Notes: generated from the letters alone by a model not told the origin. A DNA stretch of 64,000 nucleotides from Paenibacillus sp. BJ-4 (GCF_020404765.1 NZ_JAIVEM010000141.1:1-64000); one strand, 5' to 3'; shown: positions 36,560 through 47,419, numbered from the stretch's first letter. Program-made: numbers and translations.

Positions 36560-36995
36560 CGTTTTACCGACAACACATGAGGCAGGCAAGCGCTGCAGGG
36601 GATGCAGGCAGCCGTCATCCTGCGAGCCTATGATGAGAATCGTGATTTGGTGAAGAATCAAAGAGCAATCGTGCTGGAAAATGCATGTTTTTTTTGTCGT
36701 GTGGACCTAATCGTCCGACAAACTCCAACGGTTTTCCGTCTATCTTCTGTGCAAATCGCTAGTCTGGATGTGGTGATGGACGACAGGGAGAGGCTACGAA
36801 GGTGAAGGATTGAATGGAACTTCCATACCCTTCCATACGGGCGGAGCCTGATTTTCAGGGGGATGCTCTGTCCTTTCGCGCAGAACGTTTTTTTGTCGGA
36901 AATTTCTTGGAATAAGACGTGAGGTTCTGACAAACTTTCTCAATCGTTCCGGTTTAAGATGGGAACATCAAATTGATGAATGGGGTGCCTGACGC
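36560..36995 (+). promoter_or_regulatory. Upstream region and putative Spo0A-dependent promoter of spoIIE
   Basis: No gene or tRNA is supported. A CTGACA (36927-36932) and TAAGAT (36955-36960) pair is separated by 22 bases. B. subtilis spoIIE has an unusually wide sigma-A promoter of this kind that needs Spo0A~P. TTTGTCGGAA (36892-36901), one mismatch from a 0A box, lies about 25 bases upstream of the -35, and CCGACAAA at about 36715 is another possible box. Confidence 0.6.
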
Positions 36996-39503
36996 ATGAT
37001 GGAGAAATGGAACGTGGTACAATTTCCGGGTTTGAAATCTAGAAAGTCCAGATCCAAAGAACGTACGGAAGGTTGGACTTCCAGACTCAAGAAGCGACTG
37101 GATTCACATAAAGCGGTGCAATGGATGATGGCGCAAAGATGGATGCTGCTATTGTCGGCTATGGGGCTTTTACTGGGGCGCGCCATGATTTTGGACGAGC
37201 TTTCCCCTTTTGCCCTCGCTTATTTTGCGGTCATTACATTCCTCCGCCGTGATCTGATGCTGCCTATAGCTGTATCGGTATTGCTGGGTAGCTTGTTGGC
37301 TCCCTATCCATCGTTGTTCATGATTGGAGGAGAGCTGATTGTATTTTATCTCTTGTTTCGCGGGCTACGAGCCTTTGATCGTCTGGAATTATCCTATGCT
37401 CCGCTTATGGTTTTCCTATCTGTGTTCATGGTCAATTTATTTAACGCCGTGATGGCTCCGTCCTTCACATGGTATGATCTTGTCATTGTGGGAACGGATG
37501 CGGTCCTCAGCTTTATGCTTACACTGGTGTTCACGCAGGCTATTCCACTGTTTACGTATCGAAAAAAGACAAGCCAGCTCAAGAATGAGGAAATTCTGTG
37601 TCTCATTATTTTACTGGCCTCTGTTATGACAGGAGCGGTAGGATGGACCCTTCATTCACTGTCTGTCGATCATATCCTGTCGCGCTATTTGGTCTTGGTG
37701 TTTGCTTTGGTGGGAGGCGCCTCACTAGGTGCTTCGGTTGGTGTGATTACCGGTTTAATTCTAAGCTTGGCCAATATGTCCGCGATTGTGCAGATGAGCT
37801 TACTTGCTTTTGCAGGCTTACTGGCAGGGATGCTGCGTGAAGGGCGAAAGGGTGCTGTTGCACTTGGGATGCTACTGGGCTCTTCCATTCTAACAATCTA
37901 TTTGGATGGGACGGGAGATGTACTGACATCGACTTGGGAGAGCTGTGCGGCGATTCTATTATTCTTAATAACTCCAAAAAGTTTCTTTAAAGCGGTTTCT
38001 ACCTACGTCCCCGGTACGCAGGATCACGCCAAGTCCCAGCATGAATATGCCAAAAGGGTTCGTGACCTCACCGCAGAGCGGGTAACGAAATTTTCCCGTG
38101 TATTCAGTCAGCTATCCCGCAGCTTTCATCAGATATCTGCGAGTGAGGGCGCAAAGCCGGACGGAGAAATCGAGCATTTTATGAACGCCGTAGCGGAAGG
38201 CACGTGCGCCTCCTGCTTTAAGTGCGAGCAGTGCTGGGACGGCAAGTTTATGCAAACTCATCAGTATATGACGGAAATGATGAGCGCCATTGAGGATAAT
38301 CCTGATTTGGAGCCGGAGCAGATGCCGCCGCAATGGAGCAAGGCATGCGCCAAAACGGGCGCTGTACTGCAGGTAATGAAGCAGCAGTATAGTCTCTATC
38401 AACATAATATGCAGTGGAAGCGCCAAGTATACGACAGTCGTCAGCTTGTTGCTGACCAGCTATCGGGCGTATCACAGATTATGGAGGATCTGGCGCGGGA
38501 AATTCAGCGCGAAGGACAGACCATGCATCGACAGGAGGAGCAAATACGGGAAGCGCTTGAGCGGCTGGGCTTATCCATCCAATCGATTGAGATTATTAAC
38601 CTGGATGCAGGCCAGGTAGAAATCGAGATTGTCCATGCCTATACAAGGGGATTCGATGAATGTCGGAAAATCATTGCTCCATTGCTATCGGATATATTGG
38701 ACGAGCATATCGCAGTGATGCGCGAAACGGCGGCAGATCGCCGCCAAGGCTTGGCCACCGTCATGTTTGGCTCTGCCAAGACGTATGAGGTGGCTACAGG
38801 GGTGGCGAGCGCCGCCAAGGGAGGGGATTTTTTCTCAGGAGACAGCTATAGCATGATGGAGCTAGGGAACGGCACCTTTGCAGTCTCCTTAAGCGATGGG
38901 ATGGGGAATGGGGAGCGTGCGCAGCAGGAGAGCAGCGCCGCCCTTGATATTTTGGAGGAATTATTGCAGTCGGGTATGGATGAAAAATTGGCGATCAAGT
39001 CGGTGAACTCTGTCCTGATGCTGCGATCACCCGAGGAAATGTATGCTACCGTAGATATGGCGCTGATTGACCAGTATACGGCCCGAACAACCTTTATGAA
39101 AATTGGGTCTACGCCGAGCTTTATTAAAAGGGGGGAGGAGGTCATTCCTGTATCTGCCAGTAATTTGCCAATTGGCATTATACAGGATATTGAGGTGGAT
39201 TTGGTGTCACTTCAACTACAGCCGGGGGATATTCTCATCATGATTACAGACGGTATATACGATTCGCCGGGTTATGCGGTCAATAAGGAAATATGGATGA
39301 AGCGCATGATCCAGGAGATTGAAAGTGATGATCCGCAGGAGCTGGCCGACTGCTTGCTGGAACGGGTTATTCGTTACCAGCAAAATCAAATCTATGATGA
39401 TATGACGGTTGTTGTTAGTAAAATCGATCATTATCGTCCAGAGTGGGCGACCCTGCATGTACCGGGTATGAGCTGGGCAGAGCGTCCACGGACGGTGAGT
39501 TAA
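36996..39503 (+). CDS. spoIIE: Stage II sporulation protein E, serine phosphatase
   Basis: The protein has 835 residues, full-length. About ten membrane segments lie between residues 45 and 325, a central FtsZ-interacting region follows, and the C-terminal PP2C-type phosphatase (about 600-820) shows GDSYSMMELGNGTFAVSLSD, GMGNGERAQQES and ILIMITDGIYD. SpoIIE dephosphorylates SpoIIAA to switch on sigma-F and helps place the polar septum. GGGGTGCC lies before the ATG. yabS and yabT follow as in B. subtilis. Confidence 0.97.
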   Translation: MMEKWNVVQFPGLKSRKSRSKERTEGWTSRLKKRLDSHKAVQWMMAQRWMLLLSAMGLLLGRAMILDELSPFALAYFAVITFLRRDLMLPIAVSVLLGSLLAPYPSLFMIGGELIVFYLLFRGLRAFDRLELSYAPLMVFLSVFMVNLFNAVMAPSFTWYDLVIVGTDAVLSFMLTLVFTQAIPLFTYRKKTSQLKNEEILCLIILLASVMTGAVGWTLHSLSVDHILSRYLVLVFALVGGASLGASVGVITGLILSLANMSAIVQMSLLAFAGLLAGMLREGRKGAVALGMLLGSSILTIYLDGTGDVLTSTWESCAAILLFLITPKSFFKAVSTYVPGTQDHAKSQHEYAKRVRDLTAERVTKFSRVFSQLSRSFHQISASEGAKPDGEIEHFMNAVAEGTCASCFKCEQCWDGKFMQTHQYMTEMMSAIEDNPDLEPEQMPPQWSKACAKTGAVLQVMKQQYSLYQHNMQWKRQVYDSRQLVADQLSGVSQIMEDLAREIQREGQTMHRQEEQIREALERLGLSIQSIEIINLDAGQVEIEIVHAYTRGFDECRKIIAPLLSDILDEHIAVMRETAADRRQGLATVMFGSAKTYEVATGVASAAKGGDFFSGDSYSMMELGNGTFAVSLSDGMGNGERAQQESSAALDILEELLQSGMDEKLAIKSVNSVLMLRSPEEMYATVDMALIDQYTARTTFMKIGSTPSFIKRGEEVIPVSASNLPIGIIQDIEVDLVSLQLQPGDILIMITDGIYDSPGYAVNKEIWMKRMIQEIESDDPQELADCLLERVIRYQQNQIYDDMTVVVSKIDHYRPEWATLHVPGMSWAERPRTVS

Positions 39504-39629
39504 ACCGACATTGCCCGGGAAATTCCTTCCTCGTTCTTAAAAATCCGCATTCTTCGTTTGAATCGTTCCGTAATAGGCAAAGATAGAATCTATCGGGATA
39601 GATTAAGAGGAAGCGGAGGTCAAAAAGCG

Positions 39630-40379
39630 ATGAAGCAAATTTTGATCATTACAGATGGATGTTCCAATGTAGGGGTTAGTCCGGTCATAGCGGCTGCTCA
39701 GGCTTTACAGGAAGGCATTACAGTGAATGTCGCCGGAGTCATAGATTATGGAACCATAGGTGAGCTTGGCAGTACGGAGATTCGCGAAATTGCTAAAGCT
39801 GGAGGAGGGTTCAGCCAAATCGTAGGCACAAAGCAGTTGGCACAGACCATGCAGATGATGACGCGTAAAACGGTCGTTCAAACGATTCAGCAGGCGGTTA
39901 ATAGAGAGTTAACGCATATTTTGGGTGAGGGTGGCGCCCGGCATATCGGTGAACTGCCTCCAGCCAAACGGGCTCAGGTGGTTGAGGTGATGGACGAGCT
40001 GACAGAGACAAGCGCTCTGGAAATTGCTTTACTCATTGATGCCAGTGCGAGCATGAAGCCCAAACTGCCTGCTGTAGAGGACAGCATTCGCGATTTGCTG
40101 CTCAGTTTGCAGTCCAGGAGTGGACTCAGCCGCATCTCTGTATTTCATTTTCCAGGTGGCCGAATGGGTGAAGACGCGGTAATGGATATCGGCTGGACCT
40201 CTGAGCTCAGCCAGATCAAATCGCTATTCGGACGTCTGCGGATGAAAGGAGCCACGCCGACAGGTCCAGCGATTTTACAAGTGATTGATTATTACCGATA
40301 TGTTACACTAGGGGAACAGAAAGATATGGAAGAATCCTATGATAAAGGAGAAGGGATGCTCGGTGACTACGTCGTCTGA
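39630..40379 (+). CDS. yabS: VWA-domain protein YabS
   Basis: The protein has 249 residues. After an N-terminal part of about 120 residues a von Willebrand A-like region shows the metal-site motif IDASASMKP (DxSxS) near residue 140 and later GATPTGPAIL. Function in B. subtilis is unknown, though it is expressed in sporulation. ATG at 39630 follows GCGGAGG. It overlaps the kinase gene yabT, suggesting a functional pair. Confidence 0.9.
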   Translation: MKQILIITDGCSNVGVSPVIAAAQALQEGITVNVAGVIDYGTIGELGSTEIREIAKAGGGFSQIVGTKQLAQTMQMMTRKTVVQTIQQAVNRELTHILGEGGARHIGELPPAKRAQVVEVMDELTETSALEIALLIDASASMKPKLPAVEDSIRDLLLSLQSRSGLSRISVFHFPGGRMGEDAVMDIGWTSELSQIKSLFGRLRMKGATPTGPAILQVIDYYRYVTLGEQKDMEESYDKGEGMLGDYVV

Positions 40380-41301
40380 TCCCGTTCTTGCACCCGGAAC
40401 GGTCATCAAGGGCAAGTGGAAGCGGAGCAGCTATGTCATTCAGCGTCTGCTGGGCCGGGGAGCGAACGGAACTGTATATTTGGTAAAAGAAGCACAGGGC
40501 GATCGGCAATTTGCTCTGAAAATGGGAAGAAACACGCTTGATCTGCAATCAGAGATTAATGTGCTGACTACATTGCAGTCTCAGGGGACCAAAGCCGTGT
40601 TCCAAAAAAATGGGAATCCCTCCTTTTTGTTTGAAGTCGACGATGTGGTGTTACGCAGTGGGGAGATCCCCTTTTATGTCATGCGATATATTAAGGGCGA
40701 TCCGCTTCATCGTTTTGTTGCAGCCAAAGGGGCGGAATGGTATGGTGTGGCTGGAACCGGTATACTCAATCGTCTGGCGGAGCTGCATCAGGCAGGATGG
40801 GTGTTTGGCGACCTGAAGCCGCAAAATATTTTGGTCAATGCCTATGGAGAAGCCGAACTAATTGATTATGGCGGAGTATCCCTTGCAGGTCGGAGTGTAA
40901 AACAATTTACAGAATGGTATGACAGGGGATTCTGGAATGCTGGCAACCGAAATGCCGATCCCCAGTATGACCTGTTTGCCTTTGCTCTTCTAACGATTCA
41001 TATATTGGAGGGCGAATCCTTAAAGGCGGCTGCCAGCAGGCTGCCACAGCTACGCAATACGGCAGAATTGACGGTCATCATTCGTCGCAGCCGTGTATTA
41101 CGTCCCTACGCCGAATGGCTGCTCGGTGCAGTGCGCGGAGAATATTCCGATACTCGTGCGGCGGCCCGATCTTGGTCGCGTCTGGCTTCAGCACATGTCA
41201 GGCAATCGTCGGCCAAACGAGGGAATCCACGCTGGCTGGGATATGCTTTTACGGTTTCACTTTTGCTGCTGGCTGGGGCGCTCTGGATAGCGTTGCGGTA
41301 G
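40363..41301 (+). CDS. yabT: Hanks-type serine/threonine kinase YabT
   Basis: The protein has 312 residues. The kinase domain has the Gly loop LLGRGANGTVYLVKEA, the ATP lysine in FALKMGR, FGDLKPQNIL as catalytic loop and IDYGG in place of DFG. The His-Arg of the usual HRD is replaced by Phe-Gly, which I believe is normal for YabT. A single membrane segment ends the protein (about 290-310), so it is tail-anchored. In B. subtilis YabT is activated by DNA and acts in sporulation. GTG at 40363 is preferred; ATG at 40339 overlaps yabS further. Confidence 0.9.
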   Translation: MTTSSDPVLAPGTVIKGKWKRSSYVIQRLLGRGANGTVYLVKEAQGDRQFALKMGRNTLDLQSEINVLTTLQSQGTKAVFQKNGNPSFLFEVDDVVLRSGEIPFYVMRYIKGDPLHRFVAAKGAEWYGVAGTGILNRLAELHQAGWVFGDLKPQNILVNAYGEAELIDYGGVSLAGRSVKQFTEWYDRGFWNAGNRNADPQYDLFAFALLTIHILEGESLKAAASRLPQLRNTAELTVIIRRSRVLRPYAEWLLGAVRGEYSDTRAAARSWSRLASAHVRQSSAKRGNPRWLGYAFTVSLLLLAGALWIALR

Positions 41302-41367
41302 CAGCATGACTTACATAAGATAACAGATGATCATCATTTTTACGGTCGGGAGAAGAGAGGGTCGTCA

Positions 41368-42816
41368 ATGGGAACAACCAAACCGACCGGTGTTGTACAG
41401 GAAGTGCTCGCCCTCGCGCGAGATCATTCACTGTGGAGCCCCGGAGACTGCATTGTGGTTGCTGTATCCGGTGGGCCGGATTCGGTGGCCCTTTTGCACA
41501 TTTTACATGAAATATCCGTTATACATATGCCTTTGCAGCTCATCTGTGCTCACGTTCATCATGGCTTCAGGCCAGAGGAATCGGATGCGGAAGCTGAAGA
41601 GGTGCAGCGCATAGCCCGAAAGCTGGAGCTTCCGTTTGAAATGATTCGGGTGGATGTGCCCGTCTATATGAAGGAAAGCGGGAAAGGTCCACAGGAAGCA
41701 GCCCGTGAGCTGCGTTATTCCTTTTTGCATGATACAGCTGCCAAGTGGGGAGCACAGCATATTGCGATGGCCCATCATGGCGACGATCAGGCCGAAACAG
41801 TTCTCCTGCACTTGCTGCGCGGCAGCGGTCCAGCGGGTTTGGCGGGTATGCGTCTGGCACGCACAGAAAAAAATGTGCAACTCATTCGCCCGTTGCTGCG
41901 TATGTACAAAGCTGACCTGATTGAGTTCTGCAGATTTTATGGCCTTTCCTATGTGACGGACAGCACCAATTTAACCTCCAAATACCGTCGTAACGCCATC
42001 CGCATGGATGTGCTTCCTTTTTTGGGGCAATATAATGAGCAACTGACATCATCCCTCAACCGGCTGGCCGAAACGATGGCTGAAGAAAATGATTTTGTGG
42101 AGGCATCAACGCTATCGGTATATGAGGAATTGGTACGCTTGGATAGCGGCAGGTACATGTTTTCCATTGCTTCCTATCGCAAGCTACCCGTTGCTTTACA
42201 ACGGAGGTTGATTAAACTAATATTGAATTATCTGCCTTCGGACAGTGAAAATTTAGATTTTCGTAAAATTGAGACCGTTCGACTGAAACTTCTTCAGGAA
42301 CAACCGTCCACGTGGAGCTTGGACTTGGGTGGCGGTGCGGTTGGAGTCCGCGAATATGACCAAGCGGGTTTGTTTGACCGAACGCGAGGATTTATGAGCG
42401 AATGGTGTTATGGACTAGACGTATTGCCTATGTCTGGCGAGCTTGAATTGCCTGAGGCGGGTGGTGTACTTCGTTGGCAAAGAACCTCCTATTCGGATGG
42501 ACTCTATCCTGCGAATGAGAAGGAGGCATGGTTTGACGCGGATGAATTGATTTTGCCGCTAACCGTACGCTCACGATTACCTGGAGATGCCATGCATGTC
42601 ATGGGATTAAACGGAAGAAAAAAGGTTAAAGATATTTTCATTGATGGAAAGATTCCTCCTTCACTGCGTTCCGTTATTCCCGTCGTATGTGACCACTCTG
42701 GAGCTATTCTCTGGATTCCAGGCGTGCGGCGTTCTGTACATGCTGCGGTGCAAAAGCACACGTCTTCGGTTATATACATGTCATGGCAAATACTGGAGAA
42801 CCCGGAGCACCAATAA
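41368..42816 (+). CDS. tilS: tRNA(Ile)-lysidine synthase
   Basis: The protein has 482 residues. The ATP-binding PP-loop VAVSGGPDSVALLHIL lies near residue 30 and AMAHHGDDQAETVLLHLLRG near 130; a C-terminal substrate-recognition domain follows. TilS makes lysidine at C34 of tRNA-Ile(CAU), which is essential. GAGAGGGTC precedes the ATG. hpt and ftsH follow, the usual order. Confidence 0.96.
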   Translation: MGTTKPTGVVQEVLALARDHSLWSPGDCIVVAVSGGPDSVALLHILHEISVIHMPLQLICAHVHHGFRPEESDAEAEEVQRIARKLELPFEMIRVDVPVYMKESGKGPQEAARELRYSFLHDTAAKWGAQHIAMAHHGDDQAETVLLHLLRGSGPAGLAGMRLARTEKNVQLIRPLLRMYKADLIEFCRFYGLSYVTDSTNLTSKYRRNAIRMDVLPFLGQYNEQLTSSLNRLAETMAEENDFVEASTLSVYEELVRLDSGRYMFSIASYRKLPVALQRRLIKLILNYLPSDSENLDFRKIETVRLKLLQEQPSTWSLDLGGGAVGVREYDQAGLFDRTRGFMSEWCYGLDVLPMSGELELPEAGGVLRWQRTSYSDGLYPANEKEAWFDADELILPLTVRSRLPGDAMHVMGLNGRKKVKDIFIDGKIPPSLRSVIPVVCDHSGAILWIPGVRRSVHAAVQKHTSSVIYMSWQILENPEHQ

Positions 42817-42863
42817 CCGCACAGGAACGGCTTTCATAGTATAAACTTAGGAGGGTTACACCG

Positions 42864-43403
42864 TTGCAGAATGATATTCAGGAAGTATTGATCAGCGAAG
42901 AAGAAATTCAGGGTAAAATTAAGGAATTGGGCGCACAGCTCAGCGTAAAATATGAAGGAAAGAATCCATTGGTGATTTGCGTGCTGAAGGGTGCGTTTAT
43001 CTTTATGGCTGATTTGGTTAAATCCATTACAGTGCCGTTGGAGCTTGATTTCATGGCTGTATCAAGTTATGGAGTGTCCACGAAATCCTCGGGAGTCGTT
43101 AAAATCATTAAGGATTTGGACGCATCGGTTGAAGGACGCGACGTCCTGATTGTCGAAGATATTATCGACAGCGGCCTGACGCTGACGCATTTGATTGAAC
43201 TGCTTAAGAATCGTAATGCCAATTCGGTATGTGTCGTAACCTTGTTTGACAAGCCTGCACGCCGGACCGTTAATCTTGAAGCAGATTATACCGGGTTTAC
43301 GCTTCCGGATGCATTTGTTGTCGGCTATGGTCTGGATTATGCCGAGCACTACCGGAACCTCCCATACATAGGGATTTTGAAGCCGGAAATCTACACCAGC
43401 TAA
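42864..43403 (+). CDS. hpt: Hypoxanthine phosphoribosyltransferase
   Basis: The protein has 179 residues. The PRPP loop [17 protein letters not shown] lies near residue 95 and the segment [19 protein letters not shown] near the C-terminus. It salvages hypoxanthine and guanine with PRPP. It starts with TTG, eight bases after AGGAGGG. In Bacillales tilS-hpt-ftsH is a conserved unit; here a separate promoter precedes ftsH. Confidence 0.96.
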   Translation: MQNDIQEVLISEEEIQGKIKELGAQLSVKYEGKNPLVICVLKGAFIFMADLVKSITVPLELDFMAVSSYGVSTKSSGVVKIIKDLDASVEGRDVLIVEDIIDSGLTLTHLIELLKNRNANSVCVVTLFDKPARRTVNLEADYTGFTLPDAFVVGYGLDYAEHYRNLPYIGILKPEIYTS

Positions 43404-43441
43404 TCTCAGCCTCCAGTCCTAGGACTAAATAAGGCCCTTTG

Positions 43442-43471
43442 TTGAGAAGGACTTACAGGCTATGGTAAAAT
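43442..43471 (+). promoter_or_regulatory. Putative ftsH promoter
   Basis: TTGAGA, an 18-base spacer and TAAAAT, with a TGG extended -10 in front. An AGTCCTAGGACT palindrome lies 15 bases upstream (43415-43426). Confidence 0.65.
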
Positions 43472-43500
43472 AACTTAAGTGTCTCGAGAGGAGGTAGGGG

Positions 43501-45540
43501 ATGAATCGGTTCATCCGGAATTCTGGTTTTTATTTGATTCTTTTTTTAGTTGTGGTGGGTATCGTTCAGTTTGTTAGCAACAGTAACGAAGCCTCCGATC
43601 TCCCTAGATATGACCAATTACGGCAAGAGGTTAAAGCTAATAACATCTCTAAAGTAACGGTCCAATTTGACGGTTACGCCTATCTTGTAACCGGTGCATA
43701 TAAGAAGCAGCCGGCTGATGCTAAATCCATCAATTTTTCCGTATATGTTCCGCCAACGGATCAAGCACTAAGTGAACTGGTTAATGCCAGCGAAACGAAC
43801 GGGTTTGAATACGTACAGAAGAAGATGGAAGGCGAAAGCATCTGGTTGACGTTTTTGACTTCTATTATTCCTTTGGTGATCATGTTCCTGCTGTTCTTCT
43901 TCCTGTTTAATCAGGCACAGGGCGGTGGCGGCAAAGTTATGAACTTTGGTAAGAGCAAAGCCCGTCTTTATAACGAAGAGAAGAAGAAGGTTACCTTCGA
44001 GGACGTGGCAGGGGCTGACGAAGAGAAGCAGGAGCTTGTCGAAGTCGTAGAATTCTTGAAGGACCCGCGTAAGTTCGCTGCTGTGGGCGCTCGTATTCCA
44101 AAGGGTGTCCTGTTAGTGGGCCCTCCGGGAACAGGTAAAACACTCTTGGCCAGAGCCGTTGCAGGCGAGGCAGGAGTACCGTTTTTCAGCATTTCGGGTT
44201 CTGATTTTGTAGAAATGTTCGTCGGTGTCGGTGCTTCCCGTGTTCGCGATTTGTTTGAAAATGCGAAGAAGAACGCACCATGTATCATTTTCATCGATGA
44301 GATTGATGCCGTTGGACGTCAACGTGGCGCTGGATTGGGTGGCGGACACGATGAACGTGAGCAAACGCTCAACCAATTGCTCGTAGAGATGGATGGATTC
44401 GGCGCAAACGAAGGTATCATTATCGTAGCCGCTACAAACCGTCCGGATATTCTGGACCCGGCATTGCTTCGTCCGGGGCGTTTTGACCGTCAAATTACGG
44501 TTGACCGTCCAGATGTTAAAGGCCGCGAAGCTGTATTGCATGTACACGCACGCAACAAGCCATTGACGAAGGATGTTAAATTGGATGTAATCGCGAAACG
44601 TACAACAGGATTTACAGGCGCTGATCTGGAAAATCTGTTGAACGAAGCTGCCTTGCTGGCAGCCCGTCGTAACCGCAGAGATATTTCTATGCGAGAAGTA
44701 GATGAAGCCATCGACCGTGTAATCGTAGGTACAGAAAAACGCAGCCGCGTAATCAGTGACCGCGAGAAACGAATTGTTGCTTACCATGAAGCAGGCCATA
44801 CGATTATCGGCTATTTCTTGGAAAACGCCGACATGGTTCACAAGGTAACGATTATTCCACGTGGACGTGCAGGCGGGTATGTCATCATGCTTCCGAAGGA
44901 AGATCGCATGCTGACAACCAAGCAGGAATTGCTGGACAAAATTACTGGCTTGCTGGGTGGACGTGTATCCGAGGAGCTGTTTATCGGCGAAATCGGTACG
45001 GGAGCCTACAGTGACTTCCAGCAGGCAACAAGCATCGCACGCAGCATGATTGTGGAATACGGTATGAGTGAGAAGCTCGGCCCAATGCAGTTCGGTACTT
45101 CACAAGGTCAGGTCTTCCTTGGACGGGATATCGGTCATGAGCAGAACTACAGTGATCAGATCGCTTATCAGATTGACCAAGAGATGAATCGCTTCATCAC
45201 GGATTCTTATGAACGTGCTAGAGAGCTCCTGACCAAGCATTCCAAAGAGGTTCATCTGATCGCTCAAACTCTGTTGAAAGAAGAAACCTTGGAACTTGAA
45301 CAAATTAAACGTTTGATCGAGACAGGTTCTTTGGATGGCAGCACGAATGAGGGTGAAGGAACACCGGAAAGCGGTGAGCCTGTGATCGATAACATTGGGG
45401 ACGTTCGTGTACGTATTCAAGGCAAGGATGACGAGCCTAAGAATACAGCGGATCAACCGAATGATATCCCTAACCTGCAGAAGCCAGAAGATGATAACAA
45501 TTCAGGCAACTCCGGTGGCACTCCACCGACAACAACCTGA
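43501..45540 (+). CDS. ftsH: ATP-dependent zinc metalloprotease FtsH
   Basis: The protein has 679 residues. Two membrane segments (about 8-26 and 118-140) flank an outside domain. The AAA+ domain has Walker [14 protein letters not shown] near residue 204, Walker [12 protein letters not shown] and the SRH region. The zinc site HEAGH lies near residue 425. The last 60 residues are an Asn/Asp/Gly-rich tail. It degrades membrane and regulatory proteins. GAGGAGGTAGGGG precedes the ATG. A terminator follows. Confidence 0.97.
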   Translation: MNRFIRNSGFYLILFLVVVGIVQFVSNSNEASDLPRYDQLRQEVKANNISKVTVQFDGYAYLVTGAYKKQPADAKSINFSVYVPPTDQALSELVNASETNGFEYVQKKMEGESIWLTFLTSIIPLVIMFLLFFFLFNQAQGGGGKVMNFGKSKARLYNEEKKKVTFEDVAGADEEKQELVEVVEFLKDPRKFAAVGARIPKGVLLVGPPGTGKTLLARAVAGEAGVPFFSISGSDFVEMFVGVGASRVRDLFENAKKNAPCIIFIDEIDAVGRQRGAGLGGGHDEREQTLNQLLVEMDGFGANEGIIIVAATNRPDILDPALLRPGRFDRQITVDRPDVKGREAVLHVHARNKPLTKDVKLDVIAKRTTGFTGADLENLLNEAALLAARRNRRDISMREVDEAIDRVIVGTEKRSRVISDREKRIVAYHEAGHTIIGYFLENADMVHKVTIIPRGRAGGYVIMLPKEDRMLTTKQELLDKITGLLGGRVSEELFIGEIGTGAYSDFQQATSIARSMIVEYGMSEKLGPMQFGTSQGQVFLGRDIGHEQNYSDQIAYQIDQEMNRFITDSYERARELLTKHSKEVHLIAQTLLKEETLELEQIKRLIETGSLDGSTNEGEGTPESGEPVIDNIGDVRVRIQGKDDEPKNTADQPNDIPNLQKPEDDNNSGNSGGTPPTTT

Positions 45541-45559
45541 TAGTTAAATTAGCGTATAT

Positions 45560-45602
45560 AAGCTCCGGGAAACCAGTAACTTTGGTTTTCCGGAGCTTTT
45601 TA
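45560..45602 (+). terminator. Terminator after ftsH
   Basis: AAGCTCCGGGAAACC pairs with GGTTTTCCGGAGCTT, followed by T. Confidence 0.92.
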
Positions 45603-45630
45603 CAATATGGAAGATTATTACTGACGTGAT

Positions 45631-45659
45631 TTGACAGACCGAGGAACGTTGTGTACATT
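45631..45659 (+). promoter_or_regulatory. Putative sigma-A promoter of nadB-nadC
   Basis: TTGACA, a 17-base spacer, TACATT; a perfect -35 with one mismatch in the -10. Confidence 0.75.
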
Positions 45660-45805
45660 TATTGTTAAATAAACGGCTGTTGTCTTCTTAGTATAAACAA
45701 GCCAACAGCCGCTGCAATTGACTTTCTATCCTTTTGAACATATACCGTGAGCGCATACTGTACAACTTATAGTGTGCGCTATTCTCTGTGAAATCAGGTG
45801 AAGGC

Positions 45806-47419
45806 ATGATTCCAAGATATCTAGTTGATTTTGATGTAGCGGAATTGACTAAATTGGAAGCCGACGTGTTAATTATCGGCTCAGGCATTGCAGGCTTATA
45901 TACGGCGATTAAGGCCGCGGAGGATCGGAACGTGTTGCTGATCACCAAGAAGGCTTTGATGGAGAGCAACACACGTTATGCACAAGGCGGCATCGCCGCT
46001 GTCACATCGGACGAGGACACACCTGCTTCTCATATGCAGGATACCCTGATTGCCGGTGCAGGTTTGTGTGAACCGGAGGCAGTCAGGGCGCTAGTTCATG
46101 AAGGTCCAGATGGTATACAGGAGCTAATACGTTTGGGGACGGCCTTTGATCGGAGGAATGGTGAACTTGCGCTGACACAGGAAGGTGCGCATAGTCATCG
46201 GCGCATTCTGCATGCGAACGGAGATGCTACCGGTTATGAAGTTGTTCGTGCGCTGTCAGAGCAGGTTGCTGCTCATCCCGCTATCGAAGTGTGGGAAGAG
46301 TGTATGGTCATCGACCTGCTGACGGAGCAAGGCGAGTGTATTGGGGCTCTCGTCCAAAATCCAGATGGCGAAAGATTGTTCGTAACTGCAAACGCAACGA
46401 TTTTATGCTCGGGAGGAAGCGGGCAATTATTCCGTTATACAACCAACCCGGATATCGCAACTGGTGATGGTATCGCTATGGCATATCGTGCAGGAGCGAT
46501 TGTGCGCGATATGGAGTTCGTACAGTTTCATCCGACGGCGCTGTGCTATCCGGGTGCTCCGAGGTTTCTGATTTCAGAAGCGGTACGGGGAGAAGGGGCT
46601 GTGCTACGCAATATTCATGGAGAACGGTTCATGGAGCAGTATGATTCTCGGCAAGAGCTTGCGCCTAGAGATATCGTAGCCCGTGCTATCGTCCATGAAA
46701 TGGAACGTACCCAAGCTGCATTTGTATACCTGGATATTACACATGAGCCGCCTGAGCGGGTTAAGCAACGTTTTCCAACGATTTACCGGACATGCCTGTC
46801 CTATGGCTTGGATATGACCACAGACTGGATTCCGATTGCGCCTGCCGCGCATTATATGATGGGTGGCGTTCAGACCAATTTGTATGGGGAGAGCTCTATT
46901 GCTCGTTTGTTCGCCTGTGGGGAGGTTTCTTCTACAGGTGTTCACGGAGCCAATCGTTTGGCGAGTAATTCGTTATCTGAAGCTATCGTATTCGGCAGCA
47001 GAATTATTGAGCGGCTGCATTCTTTGCCACCGCTTGTCGGTCATACGTTATTAGCTTACAGCGAAAACCGTGCAGAGCTCCTGGCTTCATCTGTCGTAGA
47101 GGAGCGGCACAAGCTGCAAGAAACAATGGTTCGTTATGCTGGAGTGCGTCGGCATGGGGAAGGGCTTCAAGCAGCGTTAGATGAGCTGCGTGGCCAAATG
47201 CCTATTTTTAAGACTGTGGTCACTAGTCGGGAAGAGATCGAATTTGCCAATTTGCTCACCTGTGCTTTGTTAGTCACAGACGGTGCGTTGATGCGCGAGG
47301 AGAGTCGGGGTGCGCATTATCGCGAGGATTTCCCTAAGACAGATGATAGCGTGTGGCACAAGCATGTTCAGCAGCGACGCGAGCAAGGCATAACGGAGGA
47401 GTGTGTACATGACATCTAA
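45806..47419 (+). CDS. nadB: L-aspartate oxidase
   Basis: The protein has 537 residues. FAD-binding VLIIGSGIAGLYTAIKAA lies near residue 20, ESNTRYAQGGIAAV near 50, and the flavin/substrate segment MEFVQFHPTALCYPGAP near 235. It makes iminoaspartate, the first step of NAD synthesis. ATG at 45806 follows AGGTGA; a GTG at 45788 is an alternative. Its end overlaps nadC by 11 bases. The partner gene nadA is not in this window. B. subtilis has no nad genes between ftsH and coaX. Confidence 0.95.
   Translation: MIPRYLVDFDVAELTKLEADVLIIGSGIAGLYTAIKAAEDRNVLLITKKALMESNTRYAQGGIAAVTSDEDTPASHMQDTLIAGAGLCEPEAVRALVHEGPDGIQELIRLGTAFDRRNGELALTQEGAHSHRRILHANGDATGYEVVRALSEQVAAHPAIEVWEECMVIDLLTEQGECIGALVQNPDGERLFVTANATILCSGGSGQLFRYTTNPDIATGDGIAMAYRAGAIVRDMEFVQFHPTALCYPGAPRFLISEAVRGEGAVLRNIHGERFMEQYDSRQELAPRDIVARAIVHEMERTQAAFVYLDITHEPPERVKQRFPTIYRTCLSYGLDMTTDWIPIAPAAHYMMGGVQTNLYGESSIARLFACGEVSSTGVHGANRLASNSLSEAIVFGSRIIERLHSLPPLVGHTLLAYSENRAELLASSVVEERHKLQETMVRYAGVRRHGEGLQAALDELRGQMPIFKTVVTSREEIEFANLLTCALLVTDGALMREESRGAHYREDFPKTDDSVWHKHVQQRREQGITEECVHDI

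Noticed and set aside
36560-36995. tRNA genes between yabR and spoIIE, as in B. subtilis, and a 67-codon frame at 36602
   Set aside because: No cloverleaf-like sequence or conserved T-loop (GGTTCGAATCC) is visible, and the short frame has no ribosome site.
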